64,000 nucleotides of DNA from Pseudomonas bohemica (GTDB taxonomy: Bacteria; Pseudomonadota; Gammaproteobacteria; Pseudomonadales; Pseudomonadaceae): positions 82,866 through 146,865 of the forward strand of contig NZ_NKHL01000108.1 in assembly GCF_002934685.1 (NCBI RefSeq), read 5' to 3'. How positions within the stretch are numbered: the stretch's first letter is position 1; each line of letters starts with the position of its first letter. Both the position numbers and the translations under genes were made by a program. Positions 18,839 to 27,272 of this stretch are shown one piece after another. The notes beneath the pieces were generated by a model, which worked only from the letters and a program-made list of their open reading frames with translations, was not told where the DNA came from and searched no databases.

Positions 18839-19912
18839 ATGACTGGTACGCGTCGTTGGTTCTGGCTCGGCGGGGTTGTCCTGCTGTGTCTGTTTGTCTG
18901 GCTGTTGCACGCCATCCTCACGCCGTTTCTGGTGGCGTTGCTGCTGGCGTACATGGGCGATCCCCTGGCGGATCGGCTGGAAAAACTGAAAATGTCGCGC
19001 ACCCTGAGTGTGGTGACAGTGTTCGTGATTTTTACCCTCATATTCCTGGGACTGATGTTGGTGCTGGTGCCGATGCTCGCCAAGCAGTTGTATCGCTTGT
19101 ACGAGCTGGCGCCGCAGATTCTCGATTGGCTACAGCACACCGCGTTGCCGTGGACCCAGGCCAAACTTGGGCTGGCGGACGGTTTCTGGAAGTTCGACAA
19201 GGTCAAGGCGGCGATCTCCGAGCACATGGGGCAGACCGGCGATATCGTCGGCATCGTGCTGGCGCAGGCGACCACGTCGACGCTGGCCTTGATCGGCTGG
19301 CTGACCAATCTGGTGCTGATCCCTGTGGTCTGCTTCTACCTGCTGCGGGACTGGGATGTGATGATGGCCAAGGTGCGCAGCCTGTTGCCGCGTCACCGCG
19401 AGAAGAAAATCGTCGCGCTGGCCGATGAATGTCATGAGGTGCTGGGGGCGTTCATTCGCGGCCAGTTGCTGGTAATGGTCGCATTGGGCGTGATTTACGC
19501 GGCCGGCCTGATGCTGGTCGGTCTCGAACTGGGGCTGCTGATTGGCGTGATCGCCGGTCTGGCAGCCATCGTTCCGTATATGGGCTTCGTGATCGGCATT
19601 GGCTCGGCGATTCTGGCGGGCCTGTTCCAGTTCGGCGGAGACCTGTATCCGATGCTGGGCATCGTCGCGGTGTTCATGGTCGGGCAGGCGCTGGAAGGCA
19701 TGGTGCTGACGCCGCTGCTGGTGGGTGATCGCATCGGTTTGCACCCGGTGGCGGTGATCTTCGCGATTCTGGCGGGCGGGGAGTTGTTCGGTTTCACCGG
19801 CATCCTGCTGGCGCTGCCAGTGGCGGCGGTGATCATGGTGCTGGTGCGGCACGTTCACGATCTGTACAAGGATTCGGATATTTACGGTGGGATGGAAGAT
19901 CCGGATCTTTAG
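18839..19912 (+). CDS. AI-2E family transporter (PerM-like permease)
   Basis: 357-aa integral membrane protein of the AI-2E exporter/PerM family. About seven to eight hydrophobic segments are visible: one near 7-40, one near 60-85, one near 145-170, then a cluster from about 205 to 335. The family signature region 'GVIAGLAAIVPYMGF' lies near 240 and 'PLLVGDRIGLHPVAVIFAILAGG' (short core: GDRIGLHPV) near 300. Substrate cannot be told from the sequence; only some members export autoinducer-2. It is between the DUF2066 gene and hda. Confidence 0.86.
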   Translation: MTGTRRWFWLGGVVLLCLFVWLLHAILTPFLVALLLAYMGDPLADRLEKLKMSRTLSVVTVFVIFTLIFLGLMLVLVPMLAKQLYRLYELAPQILDWLQHTALPWTQAKLGLADGFWKFDKVKAAISEHMGQTGDIVGIVLAQATTSTLALIGWLTNLVLIPVVCFYLLRDWDVMMAKVRSLLPRHREKKIVALADECHEVLGAFIRGQLLVMVALGVIYAAGLMLVGLELGLLIGVIAGLAAIVPYMGFVIGIGSAILAGLFQFGGDLYPMLGIVAVFMVGQALEGMVLTPLLVGDRIGLHPVAVIFAILAGGELFGFTGILLALPVAAVIMVLVRHVHDLYKDSDIYGGMEDPDL

Positions 19913-19924
19913 CTGATCCCCGTC

Positions 19925-20014
19925 CTGTGGGAGTAAGCTTGCTCACGAATACGGTCCATCAGTGAATTTGTATTGATTGATTCGACGGTTTCGTGAGCAC
20001 GCTCGCCCCCACAG
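19925..20014. repeat. REP pair (GAGCTTGCTC type), inverted
   Basis: TGTGGGAGTAAGCTTGCTCACGA (about 19926-19948) faces TCGTGAGCACGCTCGCCCCCACA (about 19991-20013). It occupies most of the gap between the permease gene and hda; about 200 bases of unique sequence remain before hda and probably contain its promoter. Confidence 0.8.
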
Positions 20015-20220
20015 TTTGCGTGCAGCAGATGATCTGCTCGGATCAGGCCCTCTTTTTTCCGGCCAGTAGAGCGCCTGAATCCGCCACCTGGCCCGCGATA
20101 GACGCAACCCTTTGATTTTGCAGGCCGTCTGGCGCATTGTGCGACCCGCCTTGCGGGTATAAACTTTGCACACTTTACACAGAGGCCCTTGGCGGTTCGT
20201 CATTGAACCGTTCAGCCAGC

Positions 20221-20925
20221 ATGAAACCAGTTCAGCTGCCCCTGAGTGTGCGTCTGCGTGATGACGCCACCTTCATCAATTACTATCCAGGTGCCAATGC
20301 CGCTGCGCTCGGCTATGTCGAGCGCCTGTGCGAAGCCGACGCCGGGTGGACCGAAAGCCTCATTTACCTCTGGGGCAAGCATGGAGTAGGGCGTACGCAT
20401 CTTCTGCAAGCCGCCTGCCTGCGTTTCGAGCAAATGGGCGAACCTGCCGTTTACCTGCCAATGGCCGAAGTCATCGATGAAGGCGTCGAGTTGTTCGATC
20501 ATCTGGAGCAGTACGAGTTGGTATGTCTGGACGACCTGCAAGTGGTGGTCGGCAAGCCTGAATGGGAAGAGGCGCTGTTTCATCTGTTCAACCGCTTGCG
20601 GGACAGCGGCCGTCGTCTGCTGATCGCGGCATCGTGTTCGCCGCGGGAGTTGCCGGTCAAGCTGGCGGACCTCAAGTCACGACTGACCATGGCGCTGGTG
20701 TTCCAGATGCGCCTGCTGTCGGACGAAGAAAAACTCCGCGCCCTGCAGTTGCGCGCCTCGCGTCGAGGTCTGCACCTGACCGACGAAGTGGGCCATTTTA
20801 TCCTCACCCGAGGAAAGCGCAGCATGAGCGCGCTGTTCGATCTGCTCGAAGAACTCGACCAGGCCTCGCTGCAGGCCCAGCGCAAGCTGACCATTCCTTT
20901 CCTTAAAGAGACGCTGGGCTGGTGA
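20221..20925 (+). CDS. hda: DnaA regulatory inactivator Hda
   Basis: 234-aa AAA+ protein that works with the loaded sliding clamp to make DnaA hydrolyse its ATP and so limits re-initiation. The start is the ATG at 20221, which puts a clamp-binding motif (QLPL) at residues 4-7, as in E. coli Hda. The Walker A-type loop is 'GKHGVGRTHLL' near 54-64, Walker B-type 'LVCLDDLQVV' near 100, and the Arg finger region is 'LKSRLTMALVF' near 155. The open frame extends 28 codons upstream but this is unlikely to be coding. It overlaps the start of the sirtuin gene. Confidence 0.93.
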   Translation: MKPVQLPLSVRLRDDATFINYYPGANAAALGYVERLCEADAGWTESLIYLWGKHGVGRTHLLQAACLRFEQMGEPAVYLPMAEVIDEGVELFDHLEQYELVCLDDLQVVVGKPEWEEALFHLFNRLRDSGRRLLIAASCSPRELPVKLADLKSRLTMALVFQMRLLSDEEKLRALQLRASRRGLHLTDEVGHFILTRGKRSMSALFDLLEELDQASLQAQRKLTIPFLKETLGW

Positions 20926-21698
20926 TCGGCATTGCGGTCGATCCAGCGCTGGTGCTGCAGACCGCTGCGGCCTTGCGCCACGCCGAACGCATTCTGATCA
21001 TCACCGGCGCCGGGCTTTCGGCTGATTCGGGGCTTCCGACCTATCGAGGCGTGGGTGGCCTTTATAACAGTCAGACCGACGACGGGCTGCCGATCGAGAT
21101 GGCCCTGTCCGGTCCGATGTTGCGTCGGGATCCCGCGCTGTGCTGGAAATACATTGCCCAATTAGGCAGCGCTTGCCTGGGCGGGCAGCCCAATGCGGCG
21201 CACTATGCCATCGCGCAGCTTCAGCGGCGCAAGCCTGAGTGCTGGGTATTGACGCAGAATGTCGACGGATACCACCGCGCCGCGGGCAGCCCGCCCGAGC
21301 GACTGATCGAAATCCACGGCCAGTTGGCGCCGCTCTACTGTCAGTCCTGCGGCGCCGAAGACCCGCAATTGAGCGAACACTTGCAGCGCCCGTTGCCGCC
21401 GTTATGCGCGCACTGCCACGGCGTGTTGCGACCGCCGGTCGTCTTGTTTCAGGAGATGCTGCCAGAGCTGGCATTGAACGTGCTGTATGCAGAGATGGCA
21501 AAAGGCTTTGATGCTGTGCTCAGCATCGGAACCACTGCCAGCTTTCCTTATATTCACGAGCCGATGCTGCGCACGCGGATTACAGGAGGCTTTACCGCGG
21601 AGATAAACCCTTCATCGACCGATCACTCCATTCACATGGATGCATTTCTGAGGTGTAGAGCCTTAGATGTGATGGAAGACCTGGTAAGTCACATTTAA
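20922..21698 (+). CDS. Sir2-family NAD-dependent protein deacylase
   Basis: 258-aa sirtuin. The GTG start (20922-20924) overlaps the hda stop (GTGA), so the pair is coupled. NAD-binding 'ITGAGLSADSGLPTYRG' (28-43), 'TQNVDGYH' (111-118), and the catalytic His132 in 'IEIHG' are present. Zinc ligands are Cys140 and Cys143 ('YCQSC') and the pair in 'LCAHC' near 164. All core residues are intact, so it should remove acyl groups from lysine using NAD. Which acyl group and which targets cannot be told. Some Pseudomonas annotations call this type cobB; I leave the symbol blank to avoid confusion with the cobalamin cobB downstream. Confidence 0.9.
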   Translation: MIGIAVDPALVLQTAAALRHAERILIITGAGLSADSGLPTYRGVGGLYNSQTDDGLPIEMALSGPMLRRDPALCWKYIAQLGSACLGGQPNAAHYAIAQLQRRKPECWVLTQNVDGYHRAAGSPPERLIEIHGQLAPLYCQSCGAEDPQLSEHLQRPLPPLCAHCHGVLRPPVVLFQEMLPELALNVLYAEMAKGFDAVLSIGTTASFPYIHEPMLRTRITGGFTAEINPSSTDHSIHMDAFLRCRALDVMEDLVSHI

Positions 21699-21773
21699 TT
21701 CGATTGAATTTGCAAATGGCGACGATAGAGGGCATAGTCTCGGCTTCTTTACACATTAGCCACGGTCGTGCCC

Positions 21774-22460
21774 ATGCTAAATCGCTTCGCACCCCTCGTG
21801 CCTCTCGCACTCGTAACGCTGCTGTTCGGCTGCGCGGCCCAGATGCCAGCGTCGCAACAACAGTCGCAGAATCCGCAATTAAAGGACTCTGCCACCGCTC
21901 AAACCGCCAAGCGTGTCGACTATTCGTCTTCGGTTCTGGATGACGAAATCGCCACCGAAGATGAACTGGCCCAGTTTGCTGACGCGAAACCGTATCAGTT
22001 GCCGGTTCTGGCTGACAGCATTCTTGAGCGTGGCAAATCGTTGATCGGTACCCGTTACCGTTTCGGTGGTACCTCGACTACTTCGGGTTTCGATTGCAGC
22101 GGCTTCATCGGTTATCTGTTCCGTGAAGAGGCCGGCATGAGCCTGCCGCGTTCTTCTCGCGATATGGTCAATATCGATGCCCCTCTGGTCAAGCGCAATG
22201 ACCTCAAGCCAGGCGATCTGCTGTTCTTCAGCACCGCAGGCCGCGGTCGTGTGAGCCATGCCGGCATCTATCTGGGCGATGACCAGTTCATCCACTCCAG
22301 CAGCCGTCGCAGTGGCGGTGTGCGCGTCGACAGTCTCGACGATGCTTACTGGGCCCGCACATTCATCGAAGCCAAGCGCGCATTGGCCATGGCACCTGCC
22401 AAGGTTCCAGAAACAACGACTGCGATGACTTCGACTACAATCAAGCGCCAACACCGGTAG
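21774..22460 (+). CDS. NlpC/P60 family lipoprotein (peptidoglycan endopeptidase)
   Basis: 228-aa predicted lipoprotein with signal peptide 'MLNRFAPLVPLALVTLLFGC' (lipobox L-F-G-C). The ATG at 21774 is chosen over a GTG two codons upstream. A low-complexity linker (about 22-85) precedes an NlpC/P60 domain (about 90-215) with the catalytic Cys in 'FDCSGFIGYLF', the catalytic His in 'VSHAGIYLGD', and a third polar residue in 'FIHSSS'. It probably cuts peptide cross-links or stems in peptidoglycan, like E. coli MepS. A second, shorter paralogue follows about 250 bases downstream. Confidence 0.9.
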   Translation: MLNRFAPLVPLALVTLLFGCAAQMPASQQQSQNPQLKDSATAQTAKRVDYSSSVLDDEIATEDELAQFADAKPYQLPVLADSILERGKSLIGTRYRFGGTSTTSGFDCSGFIGYLFREEAGMSLPRSSRDMVNIDAPLVKRNDLKPGDLLFFSTAGRGRVSHAGIYLGDDQFIHSSSRRSGGVRVDSLDDAYWARTFIEAKRALAMAPAKVPETTTAMTSTTIKRQHR

Positions 22461-22638
22461 TAGGAACTGTTGCCGTCTCAGCGCGAGCCGCGTTGCTGAG
22501 CCAAATCCTGTCCGGCGAGGCGAAGGACACCGAGGATGGTCACTCCTTTCTCAAGTCCTTCAATGACGCCGGGCGGGATTTGGCGCGCAACGTGGCCGTG
22601 CTAAGGCCGTGTAGAGACGGCAACATCCCCTACTTTGG

Positions 22639-22669
22639 GCGCGCGACCGGGGAAATCCCGGTTGCGCGC
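22639..22669 (+). other. 13-bp hairpin upstream of the second NlpC gene
   Basis: GCGCGCGACCGGG (22639-22651), loop GAAAT, CCCGGTTGCGCGC (22657-22669), with one G-T pair. No T-run follows. It lies about 40 bases before the second NlpC/P60 gene and could be a weak terminator, an mRNA-stability element or an attenuator. The rest of the 250-base gap shows no gene. Confidence 0.6.
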
Positions 22670-22711
22670 GATCCTGCAGAGTAAGCCGCATCCTCAGGGG
22701 TTGTTGTGTTT

Positions 22712-23245
22712 ATGTCGTTTACGCGCCTGGCCGTTACCTCACTGGCTGTATTGCTGGCTGCTTGCTCCAGCAATCCACCGCCATCCCGACCCAAGGTCGT
22801 TTCCAGGCCTGTGGTCTCTGCTCCCTCTCAATTTTCATCTCCCGTCGCTGATGATGTGCTGCTGCGTGCCATTGGGCTGGTGGGCACGCCGTATCGTTGG
22901 GGCGGAAACACGCCGGATTCGGGATTCGATTGCAGTGGCTTGATCGGGTACGTGTATCAGGGCGCCGCAGGGATCGTCTTGCCTCGATCGACCCGCGACA
23001 TGATCAACCTGCGCGGCCCGGACATCGATCGCAGCCAATTGCAGACCGGTGATCTGGTGTTCTTCGCCACCGGTGGCGGCTCGAACGTGAGCCATGCCGG
23101 GATCTACGTCGGCGAAGGGCGCTTCGTGCATGCCCCGGCGACTGGCGGCACCGTGAAACTCGACAGCCTCGACAAACCTTACTGGCAGAAAGCGTGGCTC
23201 AACGCCAAGCGCGTGATTCAGCCTCCGAATCTGGCGAAGCAGTAA
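22712..23245 (+). CDS. NlpC/P60 family lipoprotein, shorter paralogue
   Basis: 177-aa lipoprotein; signal peptide 'MSFTRLAVTSLAVLLAAC' with lipobox L-A-A-C. The linker is short and Pro/Ser-rich. The NlpC/P60 domain (about 55-172) carries the catalytic Cys in 'FDCSGLIGYVY', His in 'VSHAGIYVGE', and 'FVHAPA'. The ATG at 22712 is preferred to the GTG two codons upstream. Tandem arrangement with a very similar upstream gene points to an old duplication; both keep the catalytic residues. Confidence 0.9.
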   Translation: MSFTRLAVTSLAVLLAACSSNPPPSRPKVVSRPVVSAPSQFSSPVADDVLLRAIGLVGTPYRWGGNTPDSGFDCSGLIGYVYQGAAGIVLPRSTRDMINLRGPDIDRSQLQTGDLVFFATGGGSNVSHAGIYVGEGRFVHAPATGGTVKLDSLDKPYWQKAWLNAKRVIQPPNLAKQ

Positions 23246-23304
23246 ACAGCCTGGCTCTAAGGTGTTTTTCGTGTTCACTGTTTTGCCGAAGTGAACACCG
23301 GGTC

Positions 23305-23389
23305 CTGTAGAAGCGCTTGCCCGCGATGGCGATGTGTTCGGTCGTCGTTGTTTGACTTAACGCCATCGCGGGCAAGCGCGCTCCTACAG
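23305..23389. repeat. REP pair (GCGCTTGCCCGCGA type), inverted
   Basis: CTGTAGAAGCGCTTGCCCGCGATGGCG (23305-23331) faces CGCCATCGCGGGCAAGCGCGCTCCTACAG (23361-23389). The two arms are almost perfectly complementary, giving a stem of about 27 pairs. It sits between converging genes. Confidence 0.88.
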
Positions 23390-23393
23390 ATGC

Positions 23394-24734
23394 TCATTGC
23401 GAGGAAGTCTGCGCCGTCCGCGCTGCCGTAACTCGCCAGATCTTGTTGCCGACATCGTCGGCCACCAACACCCCACCTCTGTTGTCGTTGACCACTCCAA
23501 CCGGGCGGCCTTGTGCTTTTTCATCGGCGTTGAGGAATCCGCTCAACAGGTCTACCGGCGTGCCGCTGGGTTTGCCGTCCTTGAACGGCACGAACAACAC
23601 CTTGTAGCCGCTGTGGGGATTGCGGTTCCAGGAGCCGTGCTGACCCACGAACAACCCTTCATTGAACGGCGCAGGCAAGGATTTGCCGTCGGCGAACGCC
23701 AGGCCCAGGGAGGCAGTGTGCGGGCCGACGGCGAAGTCCGGAGCGATGGCCTTCTGCACCAGTTCCGGATTTTGTGGCGAGACGCGAATGTCCACATGCT
23801 GCCCGTAGTAACTAAACGGCCAACCACAAAACGCGCCGTCCTGAACTGAAGTCACGTAGTCGGGCACCAGATCGCTGCCGATTTCGTCACGCTCATTCAC
23901 CGCTGTCCACAGTTTGCCGGTGCTCGGGTCCCAGTCCATGCCGTTGGGGTTGCGCAGGCCGGAGGCGAATATCCGGTGATTGCCTGTCGCAGCGTCCACC
24001 TCCCAGATGGCCGCCCGGCCTTTTTCCGCATCCAGACCGTTTTCACCGGCGTTACTGTTGGAACCCACCGTGACGTACAGCTTGCTACCGTCCTTGCTGG
24101 CGATGACGTTTTTGGTCCAGTGGTGATTGATCGTGCCGCCGGGGAGGTCGGTGACTTTCAGCGGCTCACCCTTGATCGAGGTTTCGCCCGACGTGTAGTT
24201 GAAGCGCAACAGGCGGTCGGTGTCGGCGACATAGAAGTCATTGCCCACCAGCGTCATGCCTAACGGCGAATTCATATGATCGATGAACACGGTGCGGGTT
24301 TCTGCGACGCCATCGTGATCTTGATCGCGCAGCAAGGTGATGCGGTTGGCGCTCGGCACCCCGGCGCCGGCGCGGCCCATGACTTTCTTCATGACCCAGC
24401 CCTTGATGCCTTTGCTGTCATCGGGTTTGGGTGGTGCGTTGGTTTCGGCCACCAGAACATCGCCGTTGGGCAGCACATAGAGCCAGCGCGGGTGGTCGAG
24501 GTTTTCTGCGAAAGCGGCGACTTGCGTGCCAGGCGCGGCAGTGGGTTTGGCGCCTGCGGGCCAGCCGACTGCCGGGGCGATGTTGACGGTGGGAATCAGC
24601 GTCTTGTTCGGTTCCGGCAGCTGGGGCGACGGTCCCATGCCGTCCGAGACCTGCAACCTTGAAGATTCGCCGCACGCCGCGAGCCCGCCGGCGAGCAACA
24701 GCAACACCACAACCTGGGGTTTTAGCTTGAACAT
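23394..24734 (-). CDS. sorbosone dehydrogenase family lipoprotein (PQQ-type beta-propeller)
   Basis: 446-aa predicted lipoprotein ('MFKLKPQVVVLLLLAGGLAAC', lipobox L-A-A-C). The mature part is a six-bladed beta-propeller of the soluble glucose/sorbosone dehydrogenase type: 'NLDHPRWLYVLPNGDVLVAET', of which the core is 'RWLYVLPNGDVLVAE', then 'FASGLRNPNGMDW' near 255, 'WTAVNERDEIG' near 275, and 'FVGQHGSWNR' near 355. The substrate and the use of PQQ cannot be proved from the sequence. The ATG at 24732-24734 is chosen because it begins the signal peptide. It is divergent from the cobalamin riboswitch and cobO. Confidence 0.86.
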   Translation of the reverse strand: MFKLKPQVVVLLLLAGGLAACGESSRLQVSDGMGPSPQLPEPNKTLIPTVNIAPAVGWPAGAKPTAAPGTQVAAFAENLDHPRWLYVLPNGDVLVAETNAPPKPDDSKGIKGWVMKKVMGRAGAGVPSANRITLLRDQDHDGVAETRTVFIDHMNSPLGMTLVGNDFYVADTDRLLRFNYTSGETSIKGEPLKVTDLPGGTINHHWTKNVIASKDGSKLYVTVGSNSNAGENGLDAEKGRAAIWEVDAATGNHRIFASGLRNPNGMDWDPSTGKLWTAVNERDEIGSDLVPDYVTSVQDGAFCGWPFSYYGQHVDIRVSPQNPELVQKAIAPDFAVGPHTASLGLAFADGKSLPAPFNEGLFVGQHGSWNRNPHSGYKVLFVPFKDGKPSGTPVDLLSGFLNADEKAQGRPVGVVNDNRGGVLVADDVGNKIWRVTAARTAQTSSQ

Positions 24735-24867
24735 GATCGAACTCCCTTCCTGGCAGTCATGCAATCGCATGTCTATGAGTAGAGGTCGTTCACAGGTGTC
24801 GGTTCAACCTCAGAACAGTGGCCGCTTCGATTGACGCTGTGGGGTCAACCCACTAACCTTCGCCGAT

Positions 24868-25066
24868 TGTTTCAGGTGCCCGCGGCCACGGCCGATCAAC
24901 AGGGTGAAACAGGGAAGCCGGTGCGAGCGCGTTTGCGATCAATCCCGGCGCTGCCTCCGCAACGGTAAATGAGTCAAGGCCCCGCACGATGCCACTGTGT
25001 TCCTCGAACATGGGAAGGCGCGCGGCTTGTGTACCAGCTCATGAGTCCGGAGACCGGCCTGATCCA
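24868..25066 (+). promoter_or_regulatory. cobalamin (AdoCbl) riboswitch
   Basis: All landmarks are seen in order: 'TTCAGGTGCCCGCG' (24871), 'GGGAAGCCGGTG' (24912), 'AATCCCGGCGCTGCCTCCGCAACGGTA' region (core CTGCCTCCGCAACGGTA at 24951), the B12-box core 'GCCACTG' (24991), 'TGGGAAGGCG' (25012) and 'ATGAGTCCGGAGACCGGCCTG' region (core GAGTCCGGAGACCGGC, about 25043-25058). It is about 115 bases upstream of cobO and in the same direction, so it should reduce expression of the cobalamin genes when coenzyme B12 is plentiful. Confidence 0.95.
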
Positions 25067-25180
25067 TTCAACAGCATCACGGAGGGCGATGCTCTGCGCA
25101 GGCTCGGGCCATTCAGCTCGGCGCCTGCTGTCAGTCTTTGCCTTCCGTTTGCCACACCTGCCCTCAAGCGGAGAGCCCGG

Positions 25181-25792
25181 ATGAGCGAATCCCCCGAACG
25201 TGACGAACGCCACCTGGCGCGCATGCAGCGCAAAAAGGCGGTGATGGACGAACGCATTGCCAGCGCGCCCAACGAGTGCGGCTTGCTGCTGGTCCTGACC
25301 GGCAACGGCAAAGGCAAGAGCAGCTCGGCCTTCGGCATGCTTGCGCGGGCCATGGGGCACGGCATGCAATGCGGCGTCGTGCAGTTCATCAAGGGCCGCA
25401 ATGCCACCGGCGAGGAACTGTTCTTCCGCCGCTTTGCCGATCAGGTGCGTTATCACGTCATGGGCGAGGGGTTTACCTGGGAAACTCAAGACCGTCAGCG
25501 CGACATCGCCGCCGCCGAAGCCGCGTGGGTGGTGACTCAGGCGTTGCTGCGCAATCCCGAGATCGGTCTGGTGATCCTCGACGAACTGAACATCGCCCTC
25601 AAGCACGGCTATCTGGATCTTGAGCAGGTGCTCAGCGATCTGCAGGCGCGTCCGCCGATGCAGCATGTGGTTATCACCGGACGCGGCGCCAAACAGGAGC
25701 TGATCGACTTGTCCGATACCGTGTCCGAGATCGGCGTGATCAAGCACGCGTTTCAAGCCGGGATCAAGGCGCAGAAGGGTATCGAATTGTGA
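25181..25792 (+). CDS. cobO: cob(I)yrinic acid a,c-diamide adenosyltransferase
   Basis: 203-aa enzyme of the BtuR/CobO type that transfers the adenosyl group of ATP to cobalt. The P-loop is 'TGNGKGKSSSAFG' near residue 40; 'GEGFTWET' and 'LVILDELNIALKHGYL' near 95-145 are family signatures (cores FTWET and DELN). The ATG at 25181 follows a GAGAG box; the longer open frame runs back into the riboswitch and is excluded. First gene of the cobalamin operon. Confidence 0.95.
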   Translation: MSESPERDERHLARMQRKKAVMDERIASAPNECGLLLVLTGNGKGKSSSAFGMLARAMGHGMQCGVVQFIKGRNATGEELFFRRFADQVRYHVMGEGFTWETQDRQRDIAAAEAAWVVTQALLRNPEIGLVILDELNIALKHGYLDLEQVLSDLQARPPMQHVVITGRGAKQELIDLSDTVSEIGVIKHAFQAGIKAQKGIEL

Positions 25793-25802
25793 GTGAGCGT
25801 TC

Positions 25803-27098
25803 ATGAGCCAGCCTCGGTACTGCCCGGCGGTGTTGATCGCCGCGCCCGCCTCCGGCCAGGGCAAGACTACCGTCACGGCTGCACTGGCGCGTCTGCACCG
25901 CAACCAGGGGCGCAAGGTTCGGGTATTCAAATGCGGGCCGGATTTTCTCGACCCGATGATTCTTGAACGCGCCAGCGGCAACCCGGTTTATCAGTTGGAC
26001 ATGTGGATGGTCGGCGAAGACGAGAGCCGTCGGCTGCTGTGGGAAGCCGCCGCCGATGCCGACCTGATCCTGATCGAAGGCGTCATGGGCCTGTTCGACG
26101 GCACGCCTTCGAGTGCCGATCTGGCGCGGCGTTTCGGCGTACCCGTGCTGGGCGTGATCGACGGCACTGCGATGGCCCAGACCTTCGGCGCACTGGCCTT
26201 GGGCCTGGCACGTTATCAACCCGATCTGCCATTTGCCGGCGTGCTGGCCAATCGGGTCGGCACCGTGCGTCATGCGCAGTTGCTCGAAGGCAGCCTGACA
26301 GAGGGCTTACGCTGGTATGGCGCGTTGTCGCGGGAAACCGGTATCGAGTTGCCGAGCCGCCATCTGGGGTTGGTGCAGGCCAGTGAGCTCAATGACCTGG
26401 ACGTGCGGCTCGATGCGGCGGCGGCAGCACTGGCCAGCACCTGCGACGCCACCTTGCCGCCTGCCGTGACCTTCGAAGCGCCGGACATCGTATCCGCCGA
26501 GCCTTTGCTTGAAGGCGTGCGCATCGCCGTCGCTCATGACGAAGCTTTCGCGTTTACCTACGGCGCCAGTCTGGATCTGCTGCGGCAGATGGGCGCCGAG
26601 TTGCTGTTCTTTTCTCCGATTCGGGATCAGCAATTGCCCGATGCGCACAGCCTGTACCTGCCCGGTGGCTACCCTGAACTGCATCATGTGGCGCTGGGCC
26701 AGAACCAGTCGATGCTGCAGGCCATTCGCGCCCATCACACGGCTGGCAAACCGCTGCTGGCCGAATGCGGCGGGATGCTCTATCTGCTGGATGCCTTGAC
26801 TGACGTCGATGGCCAGCGCGCCGAGCTGGTGGGCCTGTTCAAGGGCGAAGCGGTGATGCACAAGCGCCTGGCCGCGTTGGCCTTGCAGTCTGTGGCATTG
26901 CCGGAGGGTACATTGCGTGGACACACTTATCATCATTCATTGACCAGCACCGAACTGACGCCGATCGCCCGTGGCGTCAGCCCCAACGGTGGGCGTGGCG
27001 CCGAGGCGGTGTATCGGGAAGGGCGAATGACCGCATCCTACGTACACTTCTATTTCCCATCCAATCCACGGGCGATGGCGGCGCTGTTTTTGCCATGA
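25803..27098 (+). CDS. cobB: cobyrinate a,c-diamide synthase
   Basis: 431-aa ATP- and glutamine-dependent amidotransferase that amidates the a and c side chains of (hydrogeno)cobyrinic acid. It has an N-terminal P-loop domain ('APASGQGKTTVTAAL' near 12) and a C-terminal class I-like glutamine amidotransferase domain with the nucleophile Cys in 'LLAECGGMLYLLDAL' near 322 and the active-site His near the C-terminus ('ASYVHFYF'). The start is 11 bases after cobO. Full length. Confidence 0.94.
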   Translation: MSQPRYCPAVLIAAPASGQGKTTVTAALARLHRNQGRKVRVFKCGPDFLDPMILERASGNPVYQLDMWMVGEDESRRLLWEAAADADLILIEGVMGLFDGTPSSADLARRFGVPVLGVIDGTAMAQTFGALALGLARYQPDLPFAGVLANRVGTVRHAQLLEGSLTEGLRWYGALSRETGIELPSRHLGLVQASELNDLDVRLDAAAAALASTCDATLPPAVTFEAPDIVSAEPLLEGVRIAVAHDEAFAFTYGASLDLLRQMGAELLFFSPIRDQQLPDAHSLYLPGGYPELHHVALGQNQSMLQAIRAHHTAGKPLLAECGGMLYLLDALTDVDGQRAELVGLFKGEAVMHKRLAALALQSVALPEGTLRGHTYHHSLTSTELTPIARGVSPNGGRGAEAVYREGRMTASYVHFYFPSNPRAMAALFLP

Positions 27099-27130
27099 AT
27101 ACGTATTTGTGTCTGGCACCAACGCGGGCC

Positions 27131-27224
27131 CGTGGGAGTGAGCTTGCTCACGAAGGGGCCGGTCCATTCGAACCATTTTTAGCGTCTGCAATGGCCTCTT
27201 CGCGAGCAAGCTCGCCCCCACAGG
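27131..27224. repeat. REP pair inside the cobalamin cluster
   Basis: CGTGGGAGTGAGCTTGCTCACGAAGG (27131-27156) faces CTTCGCGAGCAAGCTCGCCCCCACAG (27198-27223), between cobB and bluB. It is the only real gap in the cobalamin gene run, and could affect relative expression of the two parts. Confidence 0.85.
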
Positions 27225-27272
27225 GTAATCGGCGCCTGAAAGTTCTGCGTTTTCTTGCCTGTTGGGGCAATC

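Noticed and set aside
22493..22684. 63-codon ORF between the two NlpC genes
   Set aside because: No RBS, and it crosses the strong hairpin at 22639-22669.
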